Positions 55,942 to 63,502 of a stretch of DNA of 64,000 bases are shown piece by piece. Made by a program: the position numbers and the translations under genes. The notes below the pieces were generated by a model, which saw only the letters and a program-made list of their open reading frames with translations, was not told the DNA's origin and searched no databases. This DNA is from Pedobacter arcticus A12 (lineage in GTDB: Bacteria; Bacteroidota; Bacteroidia; Sphingobacteriales; Sphingobacteriaceae), in contig NZ_JH947126.1 of assembly GCF_000302595.1 (NCBI RefSeq), forward strand, positions 959,223-1,023,222, given 5' to 3'. Numbering within the stretch: the stretch's first letter is position 1; each line of letters opens with the position of its first letter.

Positions 55942-56085
55942 ATGAAAACCTTTTTTCGACTACTTAATAAACTTAACAAATTGATTTTGCCTAGCTTATA
56001 CAAAAAAGACGTTAGCCATTTAACCAAAACCGACAAACTAATAACCGGTTACAGGTATTGGGTTTTGACAAATAGCTTAGATTAA
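55942..56085 (+). CDS. Small basic protein (47 residues)
   Basis: ATG 55942 to TAA 56083-56085. The product starts MKTFFRLLNKLNKLILPSLY and ends GYRYWVLTNSLD. The pattern (amphipathic basic N-terminus, K-LILPSL-KK, then GYRYWV-LD) resembles a short conserved Bacteroidetes family that is sometimes labelled SsrA-binding protein; I do not trust that label. It lies on the plus strand between two minus-strand operons, converging on the ferredoxin gene. The remaining sequence 55796-55941 shows nothing. Confidence 0.65.
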   Translation: MKTFFRLLNKLNKLILPSLYKKDVSHLTKTDKLITGYRYWVLTNSLD

Positions 56086-56092
56086 TCCAGAT

Positions 56093-56371
56093 TTAGGACT
56101 TAACAAGTCTGTCTCCAATCAATTTAATTGTACAGTTATGCAAGCTATAATTGATAGGAATTTGGCAAGCGAATTCTTCATCTTTATCTGAATTTAAGTT
56201 AACTAAGCAGGTTACACATCTGCCCATGCCGCCGCATTCTCCAAAAAAATCTAAATGCAGTTTCGCCATAATCAAAACTCGTAAATCAGCAAACTCGTTT
56301 AAATAAGTATCAACAATCAGTTGCTTACCGCGACAGTATAAACTAAACTGTATGTCTTTTTTTACCTGCAA
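56093..56371 (-). CDS. 2Fe-2S ferredoxin-like protein
   Basis: 92 residues. The cluster motif is C-GGMGR-C-VT-C followed by FAC-QIP, i.e. C-x5-C-x2-C...C as in adrenodoxin-type ferredoxins. No ATG is available before the fold: the start is TTG 56371 (or ATT 56380), and an in-frame stop shared with the end of the DUF983 gene lies just upstream. It would carry single electrons; partner unknown. Third gene of an AraC-DUF983-ferredoxin run. Confidence 0.8.
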   Translation of the reverse strand: MQVKKDIQFSLYCRGKQLIVDTYLNEFADLRVLIMAKLHLDFFGECGGMGRCVTCLVNLNSDKDEEFACQIPINYSLHNCTIKLIGDRLVKS

Positions 56372-56383
56372 TAGCGTAATTTT

Positions 56384-56830
56384 TTAGAGAGTTCCGTTTT
56401 CCTGAACAGCATAACTTGCCCATTTAGTGTCGTAATTTAAACCTGGCGATAGCCAATATAAAAGTGCCATTCTGGAATACCGATAATTCATTGGCGAAAA
56501 ACCAAGTACACCAATCCCAATCAATAATAAATAATGCCATAGGTAATCATATTCTGCCGGTAGACCTAAAATATAAGCAGCTACGCCAATAGTAACAATT
56601 TGGGCAACGCTCATAGCGTAACTGGCAAACATGGCTACGTAAAAATAGCCCGGCTCGCGTTCAAATTTAAGCTTGCACACCGGGCAAACCATATTCATTT
56701 TCTTGGTATTTAGCGCATAAGTTGCTCCCATAAAAACCTCTCCATGCCTGCAACGCGGACATTTTGCTTCTAAAAATGCTTTCCACTCGGGCATACTGTT
56801 TTGTTGTGGAACGGGGTGTATATTTTCCAT
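56384..56830 (-). CDS. DUF983 family protein
   Basis: 148 residues from ATG 56830. A zinc-ribbon-like pair CPRCRHGEVF and CPVCKLKFEREPGYFY, then about three membrane helices (FYVAMFASYAMSVAQIVTIG, YLLLIGIGVLGFSPM), the DUF983 layout. Function unknown. The start is one base beyond the AraC stop, so the two are co-transcribed. A longer frame upstream (to 56956) overlaps the AraC gene and is rejected. Confidence 0.88.
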   Translation of the reverse strand: MENIHPVPQQNSMPEWKAFLEAKCPRCRHGEVFMGATYALNTKKMNMVCPVCKLKFEREPGYFYVAMFASYAMSVAQIVTIGVAAYILGLPAEYDYLWHYLLLIGIGVLGFSPMNYRYSRMALLYWLSPGLNYDTKWASYAVQENGTL

Positions 56831-56831
56831 G

Positions 56832-57698
56832 CTATATAATTTTCTTTCTAAATTTTTCTGGTGTTTCCTGCTCGTATTTCTTAAAAAACCGCACAAAATA
56901 CGAGGCATCTTTAAAGCCGAGATCAACAGCAATTTGTTGCACTGTAAATTCTGCATTTACCAATAGTCTTTTGGCTTCCAACAAAACCCTATTTCTAATC
57001 AGTTGGCCTGCAGAAACCCCCAATTGATCTTTACACAACGCATTCAGATGATTGGGAGTAACATAAAGTAAATTGGCATAATCTCTAGGAAACTGATATT
57101 GCTTGTAATGCGTTTCTAACAATTTTTTAAAATTATTCAACAGTAAGCGGTTGTAATTTACAGGCTGATTGGCATTTGAAGCGCAGGATTTACCTACCAA
57201 AATAAAAAGCTCCAAAATAAGTAAACGCAATAAATCATCACTATAGGGATTTTCTGCTGTTTTAGCTTTAATAGCCGCTTCAAAAATTCTTTTTGCCTCC
57301 ATTGCTTCTTCACCTGCCAGCGTAAATAAATCTGTATCAAAAGCACTGTTTAAAAAGCTGAACTTTTGAAGATAATCCGGATCGGCTAAAAAAGAATGGA
57401 AGAAATCGGGTTCGAAATTTAAAATGTAACCATCTGGCGGTGTATCAAAGACCCAATTGTGCACTTGGCCCGGGGTCATAAAATAAATAACGCCTGGATT
57501 GATGGGGTAGTTTTCAAAATCTATCAACTGGCTACCGCTTCCTTTTGTGAAATAAACAAGGTGATAAAAGGAATGCCGATGCGTGGTAATCAAGTGATGG
57601 TTGCGCTTTAGGTAATCTGCAAAGCGGTCAATCATCACATCGGCACTTTTAGCTCCGTCTATCTCATGCAATTCAAAAACCGGAATGCTCGCTTTCAT
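56832..57698 (-). CDS. AraC family transcriptional regulator
   Basis: 288 residues. N-terminal cupin-like sensing domain (~30-115: HRHSFYHLVYFTKGSGSQLIDF, GVIYFMTPGQVHNW) and a C-terminal double helix-turn-helix (~190-285: YVTPNHLNALCKDQLGVSAGQLI, FTVQQIAVDLGFKDASYFVRFFKKYEQETPEKFR). Likely activates genes in response to a small ligand; it may control its own DUF983-ferredoxin operon. Confidence 0.92.
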   Translation of the reverse strand: MKASIPVFELHEIDGAKSADVMIDRFADYLKRNHHLITTHRHSFYHLVYFTKGSGSQLIDFENYPINPGVIYFMTPGQVHNWVFDTPPDGYILNFEPDFFHSFLADPDYLQKFSFLNSAFDTDLFTLAGEEAMEAKRIFEAAIKAKTAENPYSDDLLRLLILELFILVGKSCASNANQPVNYNRLLLNNFKKLLETHYKQYQFPRDYANLLYVTPNHLNALCKDQLGVSAGQLIRNRVLLEAKRLLVNAEFTVQQIAVDLGFKDASYFVRFFKKYEQETPEKFRKKII

Positions 57699-57702
57699 AT
57701 GG

Positions 57703-57710
57703 CAAAAGTA
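57703..57710 (-). promoter_or_regulatory. -7 box (TACTTTTG) directly before the AraC gene
   Basis: Exact TAnnTTTG match on the minus strand, 4 bases from the ATG, so the transcript may be nearly leaderless. Confidence 0.4.
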
Positions 57711-57904
57711 GTTACAAAAAGTATGACAACAGCGGTGTTATTGGGTTGATTTATGGTACTTTTTACTGATTTGACGACAATTAGTGCTTTTGCTAAATTA
57801 AATCCACGTGTCCTCAAAAAAAATCTATCTGTGGAAAAACAGGGAATTTGCTAGGGCCGAACAAGTATTTCGAAATGAATTGTAGTGTTTAATTGTTTCT
57901 ATTT

Positions 57905-59272
57905 TTATTTCCCGATGCAAAACTTCGAAAATATGTTATCCAATAAATCATCAGTGGTGACCACGCCAACAATCTCACCCAAATAATGCAAAGCCTGCTT
58001 AATATCCAAAGCTAAAAAGTCTGAAGTTACTGGGTTATCAATTCCGCCCATCACCCGATTCAAAGCATCTTCCGTTTTCTGAAGCGCTTCCAAATGACGG
58101 ATATTACTCACAATTACTTCATCAGAATTCAGGAGGTTTAAATTCACGGCATCCAATAAAGCGCTTTCCAATTGTTGCAAATTCTGTTTCTCCTTCGCAG
58201 AAATCTGCAAAATAGTTTCGGTGCTATTTGCCAATGGATGGATATCAGCTTTGTTGGCAACCACAATTAGCGTACTGTTATTTTGATTGATTACGGTCTT
58301 TAAATCTGCCAATATCTGGGCTAATTCTACTTCATCTGTTTCTTCAGCATCAAACAAATAAATAACTATTGCCGACGATTTAATTTTTTCAAAAGTACGT
58401 TCTACACCTTTGGCTTCTATAATATCTTGCGTCTCTCTAATCCCTGCGGTATCAATAAATCTAAAAGTAATTCCTTGGATATTTATTTCATCCTCAACAG
58501 TATCTCTCGTTGTTCCGGCAATATCAGAAACGATGGCTCTTTCCTCATTTAGCAAGGCGTTTAAAAGTGTGGATTTCCCAACATTAGGCTTACCAGCAAT
58601 CACCACCGGCACACCGTTTTTAATCACATTGCCTAAATCAAAAGAGCGAATAAGATGAGAAACATTAATGTGTAGCTTATCAATCAACCTGCGTAAATCA
58701 TCACGATTAGCAAACTCCACATCCTCTTCGCCGAAATCCAACTCCAATTCTATCATCGATGCAAAGTGAATCAGCTGTTCTCTTAACCCTTTCAGCTCGT
58801 TAGAAAAACCTCCACGCATCTGTTGCATAGCTAGCTGATGTGAAGCTTTAGAATTTGAAGCAATCAAATCTGCAACCGCCTCTGCCTGAGACAAATCAAG
58901 ACCTCCATTTAAAAAAGCCCTTAAAGTAAACTCACCTGCTTTCGCCAATCTTGCGCCCTGTTTAATCAGAAGTTTGATAATCGCATCAATAATATATTTT
59001 GAACCATGGCAACTGATCTCCACCACGTTTTCTTTGGTATAAGACTTAGGCGCTACAAACAAGGAAACCAAAACCTCATCCACAATCTTTTCGCGGTCTC
59101 TAATCGTTCCAAAATGAATGGTATGACTATCTTGCTGTTCTAAATTTTTACCCTTAAAAACCTTATTAATGATCTTTATAGCCTCTGGTCCAGATAATCT
59201 AATCACGCCGATAGCTCCTATTCCGTTTGGAGTTGCTAATGCAACGATGGTCTCTTCTTGATACAAACTCAT
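57905..59272 (-). CDS. mnmE: tRNA uridine-5-carboxymethylaminomethyl(34) synthesis GTPase MnmE
   Basis: 455 residues from ATG 59272. N-terminal folate-binding domain (~1-120: IVALATPNGIGAIGVIRLSG, KAGEFTLRAFLNGGLDLSQAEAV), G domain with GKPNVGKST, DTAG and NKAD, and the C-terminal FCIGK (C-x-G-K) essential for catalysis. With MnmG it modifies U34 of certain tRNAs. Normal length. Confidence 0.97.
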   Translation of the reverse strand: MSLYQEETIVALATPNGIGAIGVIRLSGPEAIKIINKVFKGKNLEQQDSHTIHFGTIRDREKIVDEVLVSLFVAPKSYTKENVVEISCHGSKYIIDAIIKLLIKQGARLAKAGEFTLRAFLNGGLDLSQAEAVADLIASNSKASHQLAMQQMRGGFSNELKGLREQLIHFASMIELELDFGEEDVEFANRDDLRRLIDKLHINVSHLIRSFDLGNVIKNGVPVVIAGKPNVGKSTLLNALLNEERAIVSDIAGTTRDTVEDEINIQGITFRFIDTAGIRETQDIIEAKGVERTFEKIKSSAIVIYLFDAEETDEVELAQILADLKTVINQNNSTLIVVANKADIHPLANSTETILQISAKEKQNLQQLESALLDAVNLNLLNSDEVIVSNIRHLEALQKTEDALNRVMGGIDNPVTSDFLALDIKQALHYLGEIVGVVTTDDLLDNIFSKFCIGK

Positions 59273-59278
59273 AAGCGC

Positions 59279-59286
59279 CAAAGTTA
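59279..59286 (-). promoter_or_regulatory. -7 box (TAACTTTG) directly before mnmE
   Basis: Exact TAnnTTTG match on the minus strand, 6 bases from the ATG at 59272; suggests a very short or absent leader. Confidence 0.4.
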
Positions 59287-59337
59287 ACGATTTGTTTAGC
59301 TTGATTTAAGTCGAAACAAAACATAAAGTCATTTGGT

Positions 59338-59345
59338 TATATTTG
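59338..59345 (+). promoter_or_regulatory. Possible -7 box (TATATTTG) for the dehydrogenase gene
   Basis: Exact TAnnTTTG match, but 129 bases upstream of the ATG at 59475. Confidence 0.3.
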
Positions 59346-59474
59346 ATAAATCGTTAAAAAACATAGTGATTAACGAGCTATTTTGAAGTTAAAATCGTAT
59401 TAACTATAAAGAAAGTCAAAATATAAAATATTAAAAATCAGTATAAATACAACAATCATATAAATTTAAAGTTC

Positions 59475-60356
59475 ATGTTTAAAATAACTTTTATCGGTTT
59501 AGGGAATATGGGATTACCGATGGCCCAAAACTTAATAAATGCAGGAAACCAAGTTAAAGTTTACAATCGTTCTATAGAAAAAGCCAAAAACTTAACTGGC
59601 AATTTTAAGGTTTGTAGCTCGATAAAAGAAGCTTGCACCGGACAAGAAATTGTAATTACCATGCTTTCTGAAGACGACATCCTCTACCAAATCTGCGATG
59701 GCGACGATGGCCTTTTAAACAATATGGAAAGTGAGGCAATCCATATAAGCATGAGCACAATTTCTCCAGATACCTCGCGAGATTTATATAAAAAACACCA
59801 ACAGAAAAAGCAACACTACCTCTCCTCCCCTGTCTTTGGAAGACCAAATGCTGCGGCCGATGCTAAACTATTTATCTGTACATCTGGCGATGATGCAATC
59901 AAACAAAAAGTAAAACCTATTCTAGAATTGATGGGCCAAGCGGTTTATGATTTCGGGACAGATGCAGGCGCTGCAAACGTGGTTAAGCTAACGGGGAATT
60001 TTATGATTATGGCAAGTATGGAAACCATGGCCGAAGCCTTTACCTTGGCAGAAAAGCAAGGTTTAAACAGAGAGCAGGTTGCCAATTTCTTCGGCGAAAC
60101 CGTATTTAATGCCCCTATCTATAAAAACTACGGAAGCCTAATTGCAAAGAAACAATACCAACCCGTAGGATTTAAGGCAAGCTTAGGCTTTAAAGACGCT
60201 CGCCTAGCCAGCAAAATGGCATTAGATGCCGAAATGCCTGCACCCTTATTAAATTTGGTGTACAACCGCTTATTAAGCGCTTTGGCAAACGGCAACAAAG
60301 ACAGCGACTGGGTAGAAGGGATTTCTGGTGGCGTTTCTAAAGATGCGGGGATTTAA
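59475..60356 (+). CDS. NAD(P)-dependent beta-hydroxyacid dehydrogenase family oxidoreductase
   Basis: 293 residues. N-terminal Rossmann fold with FIGLGNMGLPMAQNLINAGNQVKVYNR; helical C-terminal domain with the catalytic Lys in VKLTGNFMI and GFKASLGFKDARLA. Belongs to the 3-hydroxyisobutyrate / glyoxylate reductase / GLYR1 group; substrate cannot be fixed from sequence. The next gene starts 3 bases after its stop. Confidence 0.9.
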   Translation: MFKITFIGLGNMGLPMAQNLINAGNQVKVYNRSIEKAKNLTGNFKVCSSIKEACTGQEIVITMLSEDDILYQICDGDDGLLNNMESEAIHISMSTISPDTSRDLYKKHQQKKQHYLSSPVFGRPNAAADAKLFICTSGDDAIKQKVKPILELMGQAVYDFGTDAGAANVVKLTGNFMIMASMETMAEAFTLAEKQGLNREQVANFFGETVFNAPIYKNYGSLIAKKQYQPVGFKASLGFKDARLASKMALDAEMPAPLLNLVYNRLLSALANGNKDSDWVEGISGGVSKDAGI

Positions 60357-60359
60357 ACG

Positions 60360-61433
60360 ATGTTAATCTATACCAGCTTCGCAATTGCAATCATTGCTTT
60401 TATCATTTTAAGCTTTTTAAACAAAGCAGTTTTTGGCGCCAAGCCCAACACCCAAAACTTTGAAGAGCTTCCCAACTTTAGCGATGGAACTTTCCAAAAC
60501 CAATCGAGCACTCCTATGCTTACGGAAAACGGCACTTACCTAAAGCTGATTCCGCTGATGCTTAAGCGACCAAAAAGCGTGAATCCTGCCGAAGCCATAC
60601 AGGTGGTAAAAACAGACCTCAAAAGTTTAGCACTTTCAGAAAATTGTATCGTTTGGTTTGGACATTCTTCCTACCTGATGATTTTGGATGGAAAACGTAT
60701 TTTGGTAGATCCTGTTTTTCACGAAGCTTCGCCTCTTGGTTCTTTTGGGAAGCCCTACTCAATGAGCTATCTCTATACTCCCGCAGATTTTCCGGAAATT
60801 GATATTTTAGTCATCACCCATGACCATTACGATCACCTGGATTACAAGGCGGTTTGCGAACTCAGGCCTAAAGTAAAAAACACCATTACGGGCAAAGGCG
60901 TTAATGTACATTTAAAACTATGGGGATATCCCGCAGAACAAATCACCGCACTTAACTGGAACGAGACAGCCTTAGTTGCCGGTTTCGAATTCACATGTCT
61001 GCCAGCTCGCCATTTTTCGGGCCGAAAGTTCAAACGCGGACAAACGCTTTGGAGTTCTTTTGCGCTTAAAACACCTCAAATCAACATTTACATTGGTGGA
61101 GATTCTGGATACGACACGCATTTTAAAGAAATCGGCGAGAAACATGGCCCATTTGATTTAGCTATTTTAGAATGCGGGCAGTACAATAAATACTGGAATT
61201 TAATCCACATGATGCCCGAACAAACCTTAAAAGCCAGTAAAGATTTAAATGCTGCCGCACTTTTACCAGTCCATTGGGGAAAATTCACTTTATCCGTACA
61301 CCCATGGACCGAGCCCGTTGAAAGATTGCTCAGCGCTAATACAGACGGAGCGCAAAATGTTTTTACGCCGAGAATTGGAGAGGTTTTATTTTTTGGAAAG
61401 GAAAACACCACCGTAAAATGGTGGCTAGATTAA
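60360..61433 (+). CDS. MBL-fold metal-dependent hydrolase (UlaG / NAPE-PLD-like)
   Basis: 357 residues. An N-terminal hydrophobic segment (LIYTSFAIAIIAFIILSFL) may anchor it in the membrane. The core has the metal motif THDHYDHLD, then PARHFSGR, GGDSGYDTHF and LLPVHWGKF, the ordered ligands of the NAPE-PLD-like branch of the metallo-beta-lactamase superfamily. Could hydrolyse phosphodiester bonds of a lipid. Coupled to the preceding dehydrogenase by a 3-base gap. Confidence 0.9.
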   Translation: MLIYTSFAIAIIAFIILSFLNKAVFGAKPNTQNFEELPNFSDGTFQNQSSTPMLTENGTYLKLIPLMLKRPKSVNPAEAIQVVKTDLKSLALSENCIVWFGHSSYLMILDGKRILVDPVFHEASPLGSFGKPYSMSYLYTPADFPEIDILVITHDHYDHLDYKAVCELRPKVKNTITGKGVNVHLKLWGYPAEQITALNWNETALVAGFEFTCLPARHFSGRKFKRGQTLWSSFALKTPQINIYIGGDSGYDTHFKEIGEKHGPFDLAILECGQYNKYWNLIHMMPEQTLKASKDLNAAALLPVHWGKFTLSVHPWTEPVERLLSANTDGAQNVFTPRIGEVLFFGKENTTVKWWLD

Positions 61434-61500
61434 AAGTTCATTTTTCTAGCAAGCTCAAAATTTATTTTTTTTTGAAAAGGTGCTGTAATGCAAGCAACAA

Positions 61501-61578
61501 AGGCATTCGGGCTTTCCGCTCATACGCCACAGGCATTAACCACGAGGCCGGTATCCTCTTCAATCCCGTTTATTTAAC
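61501..61578. repeat. Dispersed intergenic repeat family 1, copy C
   Basis: CGGGCTTTCCGCTCATACGC, CACAGGCATTAACCACG-AGGCCGGTATCC and ATCCCGTTTATTTAAC; closely matches 32331-32430 and partly 9783-9860. A family 2 fragment follows 50 bases later. Confidence 0.7.
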
Positions 61579-61630
61579 AAAGGTCTGACGGAATTTATTC
61601 GGTTTGCACCTGTACCTCTACTCTTCCAAG

Positions 61631-61665
61631 GTGCCATCTCGACGACAGGAGAGATCCGCAAGTTA
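61631..61665. repeat. Family 2 repeat fragment
   Basis: GCCATCTCGACGACAGGAGA followed by GATCCGCAAGTTA parallels the left end of 12039-12167. The surrounding 61434-62091 contains no convincing gene; it is repeats and AT-rich filler and looks like the edge of an accessory region. Confidence 0.5.
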
Positions 61666-61973
61666 CTTTTTACCAACTCCTTGATTGATACAAGAACAAC
61701 GCTCTGCTCATAATAAGCATTCATTAACGCTAGTTCCATTAAACGAAACCACGGCAAGCAAAGAGTATGGAGAATCCTTTACCATTCTTTAATCCGAAGA
61801 AACGCTTCGCTAAATTACAAAAAAGGACTTTAAACATAAAGCGTAAGAGATTTGAATAAAATAACTAGAAACCTGCATCTATTTCTAGTGTAAAAAATTT
61901 ACAAGTAGCAAAAAATATTTTCAATGATTTGGATAATCTCTTATATTTAAAAAAATATGCGCTGATTAAGTCA

Positions 61974-62037
61974 CACATATACAACGGATTTCTGCTGTAT
62001 ATGTGCAATTGAGTTGGACATATATATAAGTTAGCTG
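61974..62037. repeat. Hairpin and GTTAG-type site upstream of the TOPRIM gene
   Basis: Perfect 10-bp inverted repeat CACATATACA (61974-61983) / TGTATATGTG (61996-62005), followed at 62030-62037 by GTTAGCTG, the exact reverse complement of CAGCTAAC at 63325-63332 in the attC-like site downstream of the gene. Possibly the left boundary of a cassette. Confidence 0.45.
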
Positions 62038-62091
62038 TAACCCTACCAAACGAAGTCTGGATATTGAACCAAATTAAAAATGACTTAGACA

Positions 62092-63267
62092 ATGAAACTA
62101 ATTTTTCCTTTCAAAAATATTGCAACAAATAACCTTCTAGACTTGACCGACAACAGGGAGAATATTTATGATTTTATACTCACACAACAGGGTAAATATC
62201 CTTATTCAGAAAACTACTTTTTAGCAAAAGTAGAAGGATATAGAAATAGTTTGCCAAATTTTGAAAATGAAATTTTACAAATAATAAACACCTCAAATCA
62301 GACAACAATCGACGCATACTTCATAGAACTGCTACAAAACTTCAATTATATTAAAGAAAAAGTCTCATTAGATGAACTTGAAAATTCTGTTAGTAACTGG
62401 AATGAAAAAACATTGAAAGCCTTTGAAGACAACGCAGAAAAAGAAACGCAAGATTATTTCAGCAAAGAAGACAGAAAACGAAATCACTTAGAAGAATATG
62501 AAGAATGGGACTTCGGTGGCTACCTCGGATTTATTGGCAAGAAGAGAGAACACACTAAAGTGAAACGCATTAACTACAATTTCTACTGTATTGATAAACA
62601 ACCTGACCTAGTTGATAAAAAATATTGTAAGGAATATCAAGAATTTCTTAAAGGTCTTTCTGACGAGTATCTGGAAATTGCAAGACGATATGGTATTCCA
62701 TATTCAAAAGGAGAAATTAAATCTAAGGTTGAGCAGGTAGTTTTTAGCAAACCAGTTGTTTTCGTTGAAGGCGAACATGACATAACATTTATAGTTAAAG
62801 CATCAGAATTACTCAATAAGCAGGATATTTTAGCAAAAATTGAATTACGACAAAGAGGGGGGTATACTAATCTTGATAAGATTTGGGAGATATATAAGGA
62901 CAACAATTGGGAAACTGTTCCGCAAAAGAAATTGCTTTTATATGATTGTGATACGAAGAAGCAAGATGAGGAAACTGGAATAGTATATAAACGAATAATT
63001 CAAACAATACCGCAAAATCTAATATCAAAAGGAATTGAAAATTTGTTTCCAGATTCAATAGTAAAAAAAGCAATTGCAGTTAAATGTGCATACATTGACA
63101 TCACAAAAGTTCATACAACAAAGCGAGGAGTAATTACAGAGAATACTATATGTGAAGTGAATAAAGATGAAAAGAAGAACTTTTGTAAATGGATTTGTGA
63201 AAATGCAACTGCAGATGATTTCAAAAACTTTCATACTGTATTTGACTTAATCAATCTTGTGGTTTGA
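62092..63267 (+). CDS. Uncharacterised TOPRIM-motif protein
   Basis: 391 residues. I do not recognise the whole protein. Residues 1-200 are helical, charged and rich in Asn/Lys/Glu. From ~218 a TOPRIM-like fold is visible: VVFVEGEHDITFIVKASEL (E226/E228/D230, the E-x-x-D region), then LLLYDCDTKK (D285, D287, the DxD pair), comparable to TOPRIM parts of OLD-type nucleases but with no ATPase domain. A metal-dependent nuclease or DNA-processing role is plausible. It is strongly AT-rich, stands alone between GTTAG-type sites, and borders a restriction endonuclease gene, so a horizontally acquired defence function is inferred. Confidence 0.75.
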   Translation: MKLIFPFKNIATNNLLDLTDNRENIYDFILTQQGKYPYSENYFLAKVEGYRNSLPNFENEILQIINTSNQTTIDAYFIELLQNFNYIKEKVSLDELENSVSNWNEKTLKAFEDNAEKETQDYFSKEDRKRNHLEEYEEWDFGGYLGFIGKKREHTKVKRINYNFYCIDKQPDLVDKKYCKEYQEFLKGLSDEYLEIARRYGIPYSKGEIKSKVEQVVFSKPVVFVEGEHDITFIVKASELLNKQDILAKIELRQRGGYTNLDKIWEIYKDNNWETVPQKKLLLYDCDTKKQDEETGIVYKRIIQTIPQNLISKGIENLFPDSIVKKAIAVKCAYIDITKVHTTKRGVITENTICEVNKDEKKNFCKWICENATADDFKNFHTVFDLINLVV

Positions 63268-63317
63268 AACATACATAATTTCACAATATATTCAGAAGTC
63301 CATATTCAAAAAAAATA

Positions 63318-63460
63318 AGGGCAACAGCTAACCACAAATTTGTATTATAATGGCTGAACTGCTTTACGTTATTTCATCGCAATTAACTAAATTTATACGG
63401 GCAGACAAGTTTGTGCTTTCTATGCCATTACAACACAAATTCGCCAAACGTTAGGTGCAA
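63318..63460. other. attC-like imperfect palindrome (possible cassette recombination site)
   Basis: About 143 bases. Outer core-like pair CAGCTAAC (63325-63332) and GTTAGGTG (63450-63457), the latter fitting the integron core pattern GTTRRRY. Inner arms AATTTGTATTATAATGGC (63337-63354) and 63424-63441 pair at 16 of 18 positions, with a large middle spacer. The organisation resembles attC sites or the related palindromic repeats scattered in Bacteroidetes genomes. No integrase is in the window. It lies 50 bases after the TOPRIM gene stop. The gap 63268-63502 holds no gene. Confidence 0.5.
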
Positions 63461-63502
63461 ACTTACTGAACAACAAACAATGCAAACTCGAACGTTTGAA
63501 AA

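Noticed and set aside
56831-56956. N-terminal extension of the DUF983 protein
   Set aside because: It would lie wholly inside the AraC gene in another frame; the ATG at 56830 fits the family start.
57699-57904. Gap between the AraC gene and mnmE checked for tRNA or small RNA
   Set aside because: No cloverleaf, TTCRANY or terminator pattern seen apart from the AraC -7 box.
61088-61411. 107-codon minus-strand frame
   Set aside because: Antisense to the C-terminal metal-binding part of the MBL hydrolase.
61560-61757. 65-codon minus-strand frame in the repeat region
   Set aside because: Overlaps family 1 and family 2 repeats and shows no protein-like pattern.
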